The notes beneath the pieces were generated by a model, which saw only the letters and a program-made list of their open reading frames with translations, had not been told where the DNA came from and did not search any database. Of a stretch of DNA of 64,000 nucleotides, positions 16,326-23,999 are shown in pieces; within the stretch, counting starts at the first letter, position 1, and each line of letters opens with the position of its first letter. Source of the DNA: Bosea sp. (in: a-proteobacteria) (lineage in GTDB: Bacteria > Pseudomonadota > Alphaproteobacteria > Rhizobiales > Beijerinckiaceae); NCBI RefSeq assembly GCF_023953965.1, contig NZ_JAMLIX010000001.1, positions 124,001 to 188,000 of the forward strand. The letters run 5' to 3'. A program made the translations under genes and the position numbers.

Positions 16326-17647
16326 CAAAGCCGATGAGCGAGCGCAGTCTCTTCCGATCCGAGGCCCAGGCCGTCCTGCAACGCCCCGACCAGCTCTCCT
16401 CCGGCCTGCGGCTGGTGAATCCGGGCTATCTGACCGCCGTGGTCATGCTCTGCGCCCTGCTCCTCGCCGCAATCGCCGGCGCCGCCTATATCAAGGTGCC
16501 GATCTCGATCACCGGCACGGGCGTCGTGCTCAGCTCGAAAGGCGTGCTCGAATTCACCATCGCCTCGCAGCAGGACGGCCGGATCACGGATCTGCTGGTC
16601 GATATCGGACAGCGCGTCGAGCCGGGGCAGGAAATCGCACGCCTCACGCTGCCGAGCCTCGCGACCGACCTGAAGCTGGCGGAAAGCGAGCTCGACCTGA
16701 TCAGGAGCGAGGAAACGCGGGTTCTCGCGCTGCAGGAGCGCAGCACCGCCCTGTTCGAGACCTTGCGCAAGCAGCAGGAGGCCAATGCCCGCGATACCAT
16801 CCAGCTGCTGGGGCAGCGGCGCGAATTGCTGCAGCAGCTCGCCGACGGCCAGGAACTGCTGCGCAAATCGGGCAACACCACCTCGGAGCGCTATCTGCGG
16901 GTGCATGCGGAGCTGGCGGAGGTGCTGGAGCGCTCGGCCAGCAAGCAGGGCGACCTCCTGTCGCTCACTCTGAACAGCGCCGAGAAACAGGCCCAATACG
17001 AGCGCGAGCTCCAGGCCCTGCAAAGCCGCCGCGCCCAGGCCCAGCGGCAGATCGAACGGCTTTCCGACCGGATCCGCCATGATACCGTGATCCGCAGCAC
17101 GCAGCACGGGCTGGTCTCGGAGCTCAAGGTCCTGCCCGGCGATCTCGTGCGCTTCGACACGCCCCTGATCAGCCTTCTGCCGGTCGACGAGAGCTTCGCC
17201 GGCATCCGCCCCGGCGGCGAGCGCCTCGTCGCCGCCATCCTGATCCCGGTGAAGGACGGCAAGAAGATGCGCGTCGGCATGCCGGCGCTCGTCGATCCCA
17301 CCTCGGTGCGCCGCGACGTATACGGCGCGATCAAGGGCACCGTCTCCAAGACCCCGCAAGTCGCGGCGAGCCCGGAATATCTGCGCCATATCCTGCGCAA
17401 CGACGATCTCGTGCGCAAACTCACCGCCAGCGGCCCGCCCTTCCTGATCACCGTGGAAATGGAACGGGACAAGTCCACGCAGACCGGGTTCCGCTGGACG
17501 AGCTCGCAGGGGCCGGATGCACAGATCACCGCAGGAACCCTGCTGGAGGCGAAGATCGTAATCGATCACGTCTCCGTTCTCAGCCTGCTGCTGCCCGCCC
17601 TGAAGGATCTCGTCAGAGGCCCGCCCGCAGCCGTGCAGCCGATCTGA
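16322..17647 (+). CDS. HlyD-family membrane fusion protein of the NHLM secretion system
   Basis: This 441-residue periplasmic adaptor links the inner-membrane exporter to an outer-membrane exit. A cytoplasmic N-terminus is followed by one transmembrane helix at about residues 36-56. A biotinyl-lipoyl half-motif (ASQQDGRITDLLVDIGQRVE) and a long Gln/Glu/Arg-rich coiled coil (about 110-255) come next. The second lipoyl half (STQHGLVSELKVLPGDLVR) and a beta-barrel domain complete it. The ATG overlaps the ABC2 stop. No outer-membrane TolC-type gene is present in the window, so the exit channel must be encoded elsewhere. A second Met at 16334 is a possible start. Confidence 0.9.
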   Translation: MTKPMSERSLFRSEAQAVLQRPDQLSSGLRLVNPGYLTAVVMLCALLLAAIAGAAYIKVPISITGTGVVLSSKGVLEFTIASQQDGRITDLLVDIGQRVEPGQEIARLTLPSLATDLKLAESELDLIRSEETRVLALQERSTALFETLRKQQEANARDTIQLLGQRRELLQQLADGQELLRKSGNTTSERYLRVHAELAEVLERSASKQGDLLSLTLNSAEKQAQYERELQALQSRRAQAQRQIERLSDRIRHDTVIRSTQHGLVSELKVLPGDLVRFDTPLISLLPVDESFAGIRPGGERLVAAILIPVKDGKKMRVGMPALVDPTSVRRDVYGAIKGTVSKTPQVAASPEYLRHILRNDDLVRKLTASGPPFLITVEMERDKSTQTGFRWTSSQGPDAQITAGTLLEAKIVIDHVSVLSLLLPALKDLVRGPPAAVQPI

Positions 17648-17685
17648 GCATCCGATCAACGGACGCGCAGCGAACGGGTTTCCAG

Positions 17686-17790
17686 TTAGAGCAATTCAGC
17701 AACTCCCCGAATCGCGGAATTGCTCCAAGTCTTTGTTTTATCGCATTTTCTTCACGCGAACCGGTGTCCACTTCGCTCGAAAATGCTCTA
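17686..17790. repeat. Palindromic intergenic repeat (Rhizobiales-type)
   Basis: This 105-bp stretch after the HlyD gene holds two nested inverted repeats. GAGCAATTC (17689-17697) pairs with GAATTGCTC (17717-17725), and GCATTTTC (17743-17750) pairs with GAAAATGC (17779-17786), ending in TGCTCTA. Its AT content is unlike the genes around it. I recognise the CGCATTTTC...CACTTCGCTCGAAAATGC pattern as typical of dispersed palindromic repeats in Hyphomicrobiales genomes (recalled, not searched). It lies between the convergent HlyD gene and small-protein genes and may also act as a terminator. Confidence 0.65.
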
Positions 17791-17830
17791 GCTTCCACGG
17801 AGGTGCCCCCGCCGCGGGCCGTCTTGCAGC

Positions 17831-18280
17831 CTATTGCTGGCGGGAGCGCAATATGGCGAAGCCAGCCTCGAGCTGGGCGGCGCTGGACGCGCCCTGGCTG
17901 GACGCGACCTCGACGGCGGCGTAGGCCCGTTGCAGGTCGGCATCAGCCGGTTCGGCCGCGGCCACTCCGGCCCGCTGCGCCACCTGCTTCTCGAGATCGA
18001 CCACGGTCAGGAAGGCGACGAGGCGGCTTTTGCCCTCCGCCAGAGCGTGATCGAAATAGGCGATGGAGAGCGCGCGCCGCCCGGCCCTGTAGGCGGCCTC
18101 GAAGCCGCCCTCCCCTGCGCCGCTCTCGGCGGCAGCGACGCCGAGCTTGCCGATCCAGCCGGCCTGGGATTGCGACCAGCCGTCCGCTTTCGCGCGGTCG
18201 GCCAGCCTCGTCTCCAGCGATGCGCCCTGTTCAGCCATGAGGACCAACGCGGGCGGCGGCGGCAACGCCATGGGCAGCAT
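17831..18280 (-). CDS. Small protein of unknown function, paralogue of the gene at 18437-18946
   Basis: This 149-residue soluble protein is not recognised. It shares with the neighbouring 169-residue protein the blocks GWSQSQAGWIGKL, ALSIAYFDHALAEGK and AFLTVVDLEKQ, so the two arose by duplication. It is mostly helical by composition, with no signal peptide or membrane segment. ATG 18280 is preceded by AAGGA at good spacing. It is the last gene of a three-gene minus-strand group headed by the GG-leader protein, facing the exporter operon. Immunity, chaperone or accessory roles for that protein are possible but only guessed. Confidence 0.72.
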   Translation of the reverse strand: MLPMALPPPPALVLMAEQGASLETRLADRAKADGWSQSQAGWIGKLGVAAAESGAGEGGFEAAYRAGRRALSIAYFDHALAEGKSRLVAFLTVVDLEKQVAQRAGVAAAEPADADLQRAYAAVEVASSQGASSAAQLEAGFAILRSRQQ

Positions 18281-18361
18281 GAGGCATCCTTTCGCGGCAG
18301 ATGATGGCCGGATCGCCTTGCGCCCGATCGGCCGCAAAGTGGCAATCCGGCTCCTTGTTCC

Positions 18362-18409
18362 AGCATCGGACCTTTCCGAAAAGCGGATTCCCCTTTTCGG
18401 CGCGATGCT
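18362..18409. repeat. Palindromic intergenic repeat, second type
   Basis: Between the two small paralogous genes lies a nested palindrome. AGCATCG (18362-18368) pairs with CGATGCT (18403-18409), and inside it CCGAAAAG (18376-18383) pairs with CTTTTCGG (18393-18400). The form matches dispersed repeats common between genes of Hyphomicrobiales (recalled, not searched). It may attenuate or stabilise the transcript between the two genes. Confidence 0.6.
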
Positions 18410-18436
18410 CCAGGGCGTCCTGCATCGGGGCCCGGC

Positions 18437-18946
18437 TCAATTGCCGCGCGCCGCGACCAGCTTGCGGATCATGCCGAAGCCGGCGGAAACCTGATCCTCG
18501 CTCGACAGGCCGCGCTCCGCGGCGACCTGCACGGCCTCGCAAGCCGCCAGCAGGATGTTGTCGGCATAGTCGGGGGCCGCCTCGCCACGCCGCTCGGCGA
18601 GCTGGCGCTCCAGCTCGATCAGGGTGAGGAACGCTGCAAAGAGCGTCTTGCCCTCGGCGAGCGCGTTGTCGAAATAGGCGATGGTCAGGTCGCGGCGGGC
18701 CTGCGCATAGGCTTGCTCGAGCGCCTCGGGCGCCGGCGTTCCGTCGACCACCGCCTGGATCAGCGGCGCCTTGGCGAGCCGATCCAGCCACTCGGCCTGG
18801 GAAGCCGACCAGCCCTCGGCTTCGGCGCGCACGCGGATGAGCCGCGCGGAAGCCTCGTCGAGATGGGCCACGGCGGGGATGAACCGGCTCATCGCATCGG
18901 TCTTGTAGGCCGCGATCTGCTCGGGAGTGCTGTTTTTGTCGATCAT
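18437..18946 (-). CDS. Small protein of unknown function, paralogue of the gene at 17831-18280
   Basis: This 169-residue soluble protein was not recognised. It carries the same blocks as its neighbour: GWSASQAEWLDRL, LTIAYFDNALAEGK and AAFLTLIELERQLAER. The N-terminus (MIDKNSTPEQIAAYK) is not a signal peptide and no GG leader is present. It begins 36 bp after the stop of the large GG-leader protein, so they are probably co-transcribed. Conservation of the YFDxALAEGK block between the paralogues marks a likely functional surface. Confidence 0.75.
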   Translation of the reverse strand: MIDKNSTPEQIAAYKTDAMSRFIPAVAHLDEASARLIRVRAEAEGWSASQAEWLDRLAKAPLIQAVVDGTPAPEALEQAYAQARRDLTIAYFDNALAEGKTLFAAFLTLIELERQLAERRGEAAPDYADNILLAACEAVQVAAERGLSSEDQVSAGFGMIRKLVAARGN

Positions 18947-18982
18947 GTCAATCGTCCTGCCGTTCCGGTGTCGTTCAAGGGA

Positions 18983-21196
18983 TCAGCTGAAGAAGCCCCG
19001 GAAGAAATTCGTGATGTGGACCACGGGGGAGGCGTATTTCACGACCTGTCCGACGATGCCGAGCTCGTCCAGCGCTTTCGCCCCCTCCTGGACGGATTTC
19101 GTCGCCTCGTTGACGTCGCCGGTGATCTTGATCTTGCCGTTGAAGCCGATCCCGAGCCCGCCGCCGAAGTCGATCTCGGCGTTCAGCTTGCCGTCCTTGA
19201 AGTCGAAATCAGTGTCCAGATGGCCACCGATCTTGCCGATATAGACGCCGCCTCCGACATCGGCGCCGCCGCCGTTCTTGCCGTGCAGGCCCTTCTCGCC
19301 GTAAGCGCCGACACCGGCCGAGGCTTCGGCGCTGTAGCCGCCCTTGATCTTGATCTTCCCATCCTTCTCGAACGGATTGAAGGTGACCTCGGCGCCTATC
19401 TTCGCCTCGGCCTTGGCCTGGGCGTAGAGTTCGAGCTTCTCGGTGCTGGTCAGGTCACCGACCTTGGTCTCGTTGACGAAGTCGACCTTCGCGACCGCCT
19501 CGACCGCGGCCTTGGCTTCCGCCGACAGGCCGTCGAAGCCCAGACGGAAGCCCGCCTTGGCTCCCGCCTCGGCATGCGCCATGGCCGCGACGGTCTGCGT
19601 CTGCTCCGTATCACCGATCTTCGTGGTCGTCGAATGGCTGACTTCGGCGTGGACGGCGACCTTGGTCGACGCTTCGGCGGCGACGCTGTTCTTGGTCACG
19701 GCGTATTTCGCCTTGTTCTCGAAGGAGGCGCCGGCATAGGCCTTGTCCGTCGTGGTCCTGGTCGCGCCGTCGCCGAGATCCTCGGTTGCGACGTGCTCCT
19801 TCCCGACCTCGGCCCGGATCGTCCAGGCCGCGCTTGCGCCCTTGCTGCTGCCGTTGGTGTAGGAGACGGTGCCGCCTTCGACCTTCACCTGCGCCATGTC
19901 GACGATCTGATGCTTGGTGTTGCCGTCGACCATGACGGTGTCGGTGACGCCGCCGGCGAGGACCTCGTCGATCACGTCCTCCTGATAGGTGCCGTTCTTC
20001 TTGGCCTGCGACTTGTCATGGGCCTCCAGCAGTTTCGAGACCTGCTTGTTGCCGCCCTTCCAGCTGCTGGCCGCCATCTTCTGGACCTTGTCGAGCGCGC
20101 CCGGCTTGGTTTCGATCTCCTTGCTGCGCGGCTCGGAGACGGTCTTGGACCGGCCGCGACCGTCGTCGTCGCTGGCCTTGTCCTGCGCCGGCTTGTCGGC
20201 GACGCTTTGAGAGCGCTGGCGGGCGCCGTCCTCGCTCGCCTTCTTGTCGGCAGGGTCCTTGCCGAGCTTCTGCTTGGCATCCTCCACCGCCTGCTTGGAA
20301 TCGGCGATCTTCTGCTTGGCGGCATCATGCGCGGACGTCGCGGACTTCAGTTCCTTCGCCGTCTTGCTCTGCTCGGCATAGGCATCCGCGAGCTTCTGCG
20401 TCGCCGCCTTCACCGCCTCCGGGTTCTTCGAGTGGGCGTTGCTCTTCGCCACCGCATCGAGGCTCTTCTCGGCATGCTTGACGATCTGGTTCGCGCCGTC
20501 GTGCTTGATCGTCGCCAGTTCCTTGACGTGCTCGGCGGCCTTCAGCGTCTCCCTGTCGGCGGGAGCCTGCGCCTTCTGCTTGGAAATGGTGTCGTGCAGT
20601 TCCTTGAAGCCGGCCGGGATCGGCTTGTCCGGCGTGGGCTTGTCGTCGAGGGGCTTGCTCCCGGCAAGCCTGGAGGCGGTGCCCTTCTCGAGCGCCTTGT
20701 CGATCTTCTCGCCGAGGGCGGGCAGACCGTCGAGCAACTTGGCCTTGGTCTCTGCCCGATCCTTCTGGATCTCCGCCTTGTCCGCCTTGTCCTGCCTGGC
20801 CTTGTTCGCGGTTTCCTCCGCCTTGGCCGCAGCGGTCGCGTCGGTCGAGACCTCCTTCGTCCAGCCCTGCGAGGTGCGCTCGTATTCGGCCTTGGTGAAG
20901 CTTTTGCCCAGGACCTTGCCGCCCGGGGCACCGGTCTCGGTATTCTGGCCGCCGCGGAGCTCCTTTTCGAGCTCCTTGATGTGCTTGGCCGCATCCTTGT
21001 CGGCGTTGCCGCCGCTCCGATCGTCCGCGAGACCGCCATGCGAGGATTTCAGGGCGGCCGGTTCCGCAGCGTCGCTGCCGGCGGTCAGGGCCGCGGCGTC
21101 ATCGCCGTCGAGCTCGCGCTTCTCGCCTGCTCGAACACCGCCGATGATCGCCTTCAGCTGATCGACGGAGAGCGCATCGGCGCGACTGGCGAACAT
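18983..21196 (-). CDS. Large protein with double-glycine leader, probable substrate of the C39 exporter
   Basis: This protein of about 737 residues opens with MFASRADALSVDQLKAIIGG|V. That is a classical double-glycine leader (hydrophobic L, V, L, I positions before GG) of the kind cut by C39 peptidases. Residues about 50-330 are Lys/Ala/Glu/Asp-rich and helical, with coiled-coil character. Residues about 380-690 are Ala/Gly/Thr-rich beta-like sequence with recurring (A/K)AEA(S/G) motifs. The C-terminus ends in hydrophobic NFFRGFFS. No catalytic domain was recognised. GAAGG lies four bases before ATG 21196; an ATG at 21220 (MQNE) is an alternative. It could be a toxin, adhesin or signalling protein; the family is unknown. 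Confidence 0.8.
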   Translation of the reverse strand: MFASRADALSVDQLKAIIGGVRAGEKRELDGDDAAALTAGSDAAEPAALKSSHGGLADDRSGGNADKDAAKHIKELEKELRGGQNTETGAPGGKVLGKSFTKAEYERTSQGWTKEVSTDATAAAKAEETANKARQDKADKAEIQKDRAETKAKLLDGLPALGEKIDKALEKGTASRLAGSKPLDDKPTPDKPIPAGFKELHDTISKQKAQAPADRETLKAAEHVKELATIKHDGANQIVKHAEKSLDAVAKSNAHSKNPEAVKAATQKLADAYAEQSKTAKELKSATSAHDAAKQKIADSKQAVEDAKQKLGKDPADKKASEDGARQRSQSVADKPAQDKASDDDGRGRSKTVSEPRSKEIETKPGALDKVQKMAASSWKGGNKQVSKLLEAHDKSQAKKNGTYQEDVIDEVLAGGVTDTVMVDGNTKHQIVDMAQVKVEGGTVSYTNGSSKGASAAWTIRAEVGKEHVATEDLGDGATRTTTDKAYAGASFENKAKYAVTKNSVAAEASTKVAVHAEVSHSTTTKIGDTEQTQTVAAMAHAEAGAKAGFRLGFDGLSAEAKAAVEAVAKVDFVNETKVGDLTSTEKLELYAQAKAEAKIGAEVTFNPFEKDGKIKIKGGYSAEASAGVGAYGEKGLHGKNGGGADVGGGVYIGKIGGHLDTDFDFKDGKLNAEIDFGGGLGIGFNGKIKITGDVNEATKSVQEGAKALDELGIVGQVVKYASPVVHITNFFRGFFS

Positions 21197-21543
21197 CGAA
21201 CCTTCGGTCTCATTCTGCATGATCGGGCATGGCCTTGGGTTGTAGCTGTGGCTGAGGGTTTGCGATGGGGGTTCTTGCGGGGCGGCGGCGCCGAGCGCGG
21301 CGCGGATGCGAGACGGGCCGGAGCTGGCGCGGCGACCGGCGCAACTCCCACGGCAGGCACCAAAGAACGGACTCGCCACCTCATCGTTAAAGTAAACACA
21401 ACGTATATTCGTTTTATATTTTAGTCTTACCGGCTTACGTTTAGTTCCTAATCTACTCGCCCCCTCAAAAGCAACACGATGCTCTTTCGAGGGTTTCCCA
21501 TGCGTAAATTTCAATCGACCCTCACATCAAGTGACCACCCGAA
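21197..21543 (-). promoter_or_regulatory. AT-rich upstream region of the GG-leader protein gene
   Basis: About 350 bp lie between this gene and the upstream flavoenzyme gene. The part at 21380-21500 is strikingly AT-rich for this genome, with TATAAA- and AATATA-like elements on the minus strand near 21405-21420. It is the likely promoter. I cannot fix a -35 box. The AT-richness may also mark a foreign origin of the island. No gene is evident. Confidence 0.45.
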
Positions 21544-23055
21544 TCACAGCGACTGGCCGTGGCGGAACAGGTTGAAGGGATCGATATCCGCCTTGATTTT
21601 TTCCAGCCTGGCGAGGTTTGCGCCGTAATAGGCCTTGCGCCAATCGACCAGCGAGGGATCGGGAAAGTTCTGATAGGCGCCACTGCCGCACAATTCACGC
21701 ATCTCGCGATAGAAGCCGTCCTGCCAGCGCTGGGCGGGTGCGATCACCTCCGGCGTCGCCTGATCCCCCGCACTCCAGTCCAGGCCGATCGAGAACAGCC
21801 AGGCGCTGTCGCGATGGACGAAGGCGGTCGCATCCGGCGCCATCCGGTTGATGGCTCCACCCGTCTGGAAGAAGCGCAGATCGGCGCCGACCGCCGTGCC
21901 CGGCCAGTCGCGCAGGCGGCGAAAGCCGCATTCGAGGATGCGCTCGTCGAGCCGCTGCCGCACGAAGCCGGAGCGCTCCTGGTAGAATCCGGGCTCTCCC
22001 GGTTCCGCGAGGAAATCCTGGCCGGCCCAATAGGAGCGCTCCTCGACCACGAGGCGTTCCGGCCGGGCGACGCCGAAGACGGGGGCGAGGAGATCCAGCA
22101 ATTCGCCTTTCGGGCCGGCATGTTGTCCGAGAAGATCGAAATGCACGTCGATTCCGGCCCGGCGTTGCTCCGGCGAGGCCGCGCCCAGCGAGAACCGGCT
22201 GGCGAAGCTCTCGGGCGCCTTCTCGGCCGCCGCAACGAAGGCCTGCGCGACGGCTTCGCTTTGCGTGTTCCAGCGCAGCGAGAAGACGGTGATCCGCTCG
22301 TCGGCGGGGTGGGACGCCAGGGTGAAGCGCGTCGCGACGCCGAAATTGCCGCCGGCCCCGCCGCGCAGAGCCCAGAACAGGTCTGGCTCGCTGCCCTCGG
22401 AGACATGGCGGACGCGGCCATCGGCCGTAACGAGTTCGGCCGCGCGCATCAGGTCAGAGCCGATTCCGTAACGGCGCATGTTGAAGCCGATGCCGCCGCC
22501 GAGCAGGAAGCCGGCGATTCCCACGGTTCCGCAGCGCCCATGCGTGATGGTGCGGCCGCTTTTCTCCAGGGCGCGGGCGATGTCGGCGTTGCGGGCGCCG
22601 GCCTCGATGTCGACGGCGCCGGTGGCGGCGTCGACATCGATGCGGTTCATCGGCGACAGGTCGATCAGGATGCCGGCCGAGGTCGAATGCCCGGCATAGG
22701 AATGGCCGCCGCCCCGGATGGCGAAAGGCATGTCCAGCCCGCGGCACCAGTCGATGACGGCAGCGACGATCTCCGGCGATCCGCAGCGGGCGATCGCCTG
22801 CGGGCTGACGCGGCGATAGCGCAGGTTCTGCGGCGCGGCGCGTTCGAGGAAACCCGCCTCCCCCGGCCGCAGGACCTGGCCATGGCTGCGATCGGCGAGG
22901 TCGCGCCAGGCGGCCTCGCCCGGCAGGCACCAGCCGCAATCGGCCGACAGGGAGGCACGCGCCAGCGCCGGACCGGAAGCGCCGAGGCCGAGCGCGACAC
23001 TGCCCATGAGAAAGCCGCGGCGGCTCAGCGCAGGCGCGCGGTTGCTTCTGGTCAT
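21544..23055 (-). CDS. Tat-exported FAD-linked oxidoreductase (berberine bridge enzyme-like)
   Basis: This is a 503-residue flavoenzyme of the vanillyl-alcohol-oxidase/BBE fold. The N-terminus SRRGFLMGSVALGLGASGPALA is a twin-arginine signal. The FAD domain shows RGGGHSYAGHS (His for 8-alpha attachment) and HGRCGTVGIAGFLLGGG (Cys for 6-S-cysteinyl attachment), so FAD is probably bound bicovalently. The C-terminal BBE domain contains YQNFPDPSL and the flavin-shielding YYGANLARLEKIK. Such enzymes oxidise sugars, alcohols or alkaloid-like substrates outside the cytoplasm. It is oriented like the GG-leader gene but 350 bp upstream of it. Any functional link is uncertain. Confidence 0.9.
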   Translation of the reverse strand: MTRSNRAPALSRRGFLMGSVALGLGASGPALARASLSADCGWCLPGEAAWRDLADRSHGQVLRPGEAGFLERAAPQNLRYRRVSPQAIARCGSPEIVAAVIDWCRGLDMPFAIRGGGHSYAGHSTSAGILIDLSPMNRIDVDAATGAVDIEAGARNADIARALEKSGRTITHGRCGTVGIAGFLLGGGIGFNMRRYGIGSDLMRAAELVTADGRVRHVSEGSEPDLFWALRGGAGGNFGVATRFTLASHPADERITVFSLRWNTQSEAVAQAFVAAAEKAPESFASRFSLGAASPEQRRAGIDVHFDLLGQHAGPKGELLDLLAPVFGVARPERLVVEERSYWAGQDFLAEPGEPGFYQERSGFVRQRLDERILECGFRRLRDWPGTAVGADLRFFQTGGAINRMAPDATAFVHRDSAWLFSIGLDWSAGDQATPEVIAPAQRWQDGFYREMRELCGSGAYQNFPDPSLVDWRKAYYGANLARLEKIKADIDPFNLFRHGQSL

Positions 23056-23220
23056 GCGCTCGTCCCCCGATCGAATGCCCGATCCTATAGCTGCGGCGGC
23101 GTTTCGAATCTCTGAAAGACTCTCCGCGGGGGCGGGAGGCTTGGCATCAATTTTACGGGATTTTCTGCCGAAAATTGAAGATCTGGCCCGCTACTGAGCG
23201 ATCGCGTGCGGCTCAGGCAC

Positions 23221-23691
23221 ATGAAACCGAAGAGGGTGATGATGGTGCGGACTATCCTAGCGGTCGGATTTGTCGCTGTGGCGCTGGCGGGCTGCCAGAC
23301 GACGAAACAGGCGTCGGAGGTGCTGGAGAACCGCTGGATCGGGCAGCCGGCCGATGCCTTCTTCGTCGCCAACGGGCCTCCGGCGAGCGAGTTCACGCGC
23401 GACACGGGCGGTGCGATCTACACCTGGCGCGGCGGCGAGGCGACCTCTCACCTTCCGGCGCAATGGCAGATGCCGGCATCGAAGCCGGCGAACAGGAGCC
23501 AGAGCGCGTTTTCCGGTTTCAATCCCCAGCCTTATCCGGTCCTCGTCCAGCCGGCGCGGCGCATCGATTATTATTGCGAGGCCCAGATCGTCGCCGACGC
23601 CTCCGGCGTGATCGAGAACATCCGCATCAGCCGTGACACGGATGGCCGAGGCCTGTCCTTCTCGCGCTGCGCCGAGGTGTTCTCGCGGTAG
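23221..23691 (+). CDS. Small lipoprotein of unknown function
   Basis: This 156-residue protein has a basic N-terminus, a hydrophobic stretch and a lipobox VALAGC (lipidated Cys at about residue 25), so it should be a membrane-anchored periplasmic lipoprotein. The body contains QPADAFFVANGPP and DTGGAIYTWRGG, a layout seen in small SmpA/BamE-like or uncharacterised alphaproteobacterial lipoproteins, and a late Cys pair (YYCEAQ, FSRCAE). Starts at 23239 or 23242 are also possible. It stands alone between two minus-strand units. Confidence 0.72.
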   Translation: MKPKRVMMVRTILAVGFVAVALAGCQTTKQASEVLENRWIGQPADAFFVANGPPASEFTRDTGGAIYTWRGGEATSHLPAQWQMPASKPANRSQSAFSGFNPQPYPVLVQPARRIDYYCEAQIVADASGVIENIRISRDTDGRGLSFSRCAEVFSR

Positions 23692-23696
23692 GCCGT

Positions 23697-23712
23697 GCGT
23701 CCCACCGGACGC
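23697..23712 (+). terminator. Possible hairpin after the lipoprotein gene
   Basis: GCGTCC (23697-23702), a 4-base loop and GGACGC (23707-23712) form a perfect short stem starting six bases after the stop codon. There is no T-run after it, so intrinsic termination is uncertain. The remaining 290 bp to 24000 hold no convincing gene. Confidence 0.35.
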
Positions 23713-23999
23713 GGCAACGATCAACTATCGCATTGTTGAGGCATCGGACCGAAGAACACTTCACGGGCGATGATGATCGTCAGGTGGCCGCCGGGCAGGA
23801 AGTTCGGCTCGTCGGCGCGGGTTGATCGGCCTCGTGATCCAGAACCATACGCACCGCGCGCACACCTCAGGCGAGAACTTGTTCCTCGTCTTGTGCGTCA
23901 TAGCCCCGTGCTCTCAGGAGTTGGGCCTCCGGCAAACCCGGCGCGGCTCACCTCAACCGCGAGCCGGGTCACAGCCCGCGCCGCAGCCGAGCTTGCCGA

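Noticed and set aside
18713..21424. Long plus-strand frame (about 900 codons) opposite the GG-leader protein
   Set aside because: Its composition is Leu/Gly/Arg/Val antisense-like and it crosses gene borders. The minus-strand reading has a ribosome binding site and a recognisable leader.
21559..23115. Plus-strand frame opposite the flavoenzyme
   Set aside because: Shadow of a GC-rich gene. The minus strand has the Tat signal and FAD motifs.
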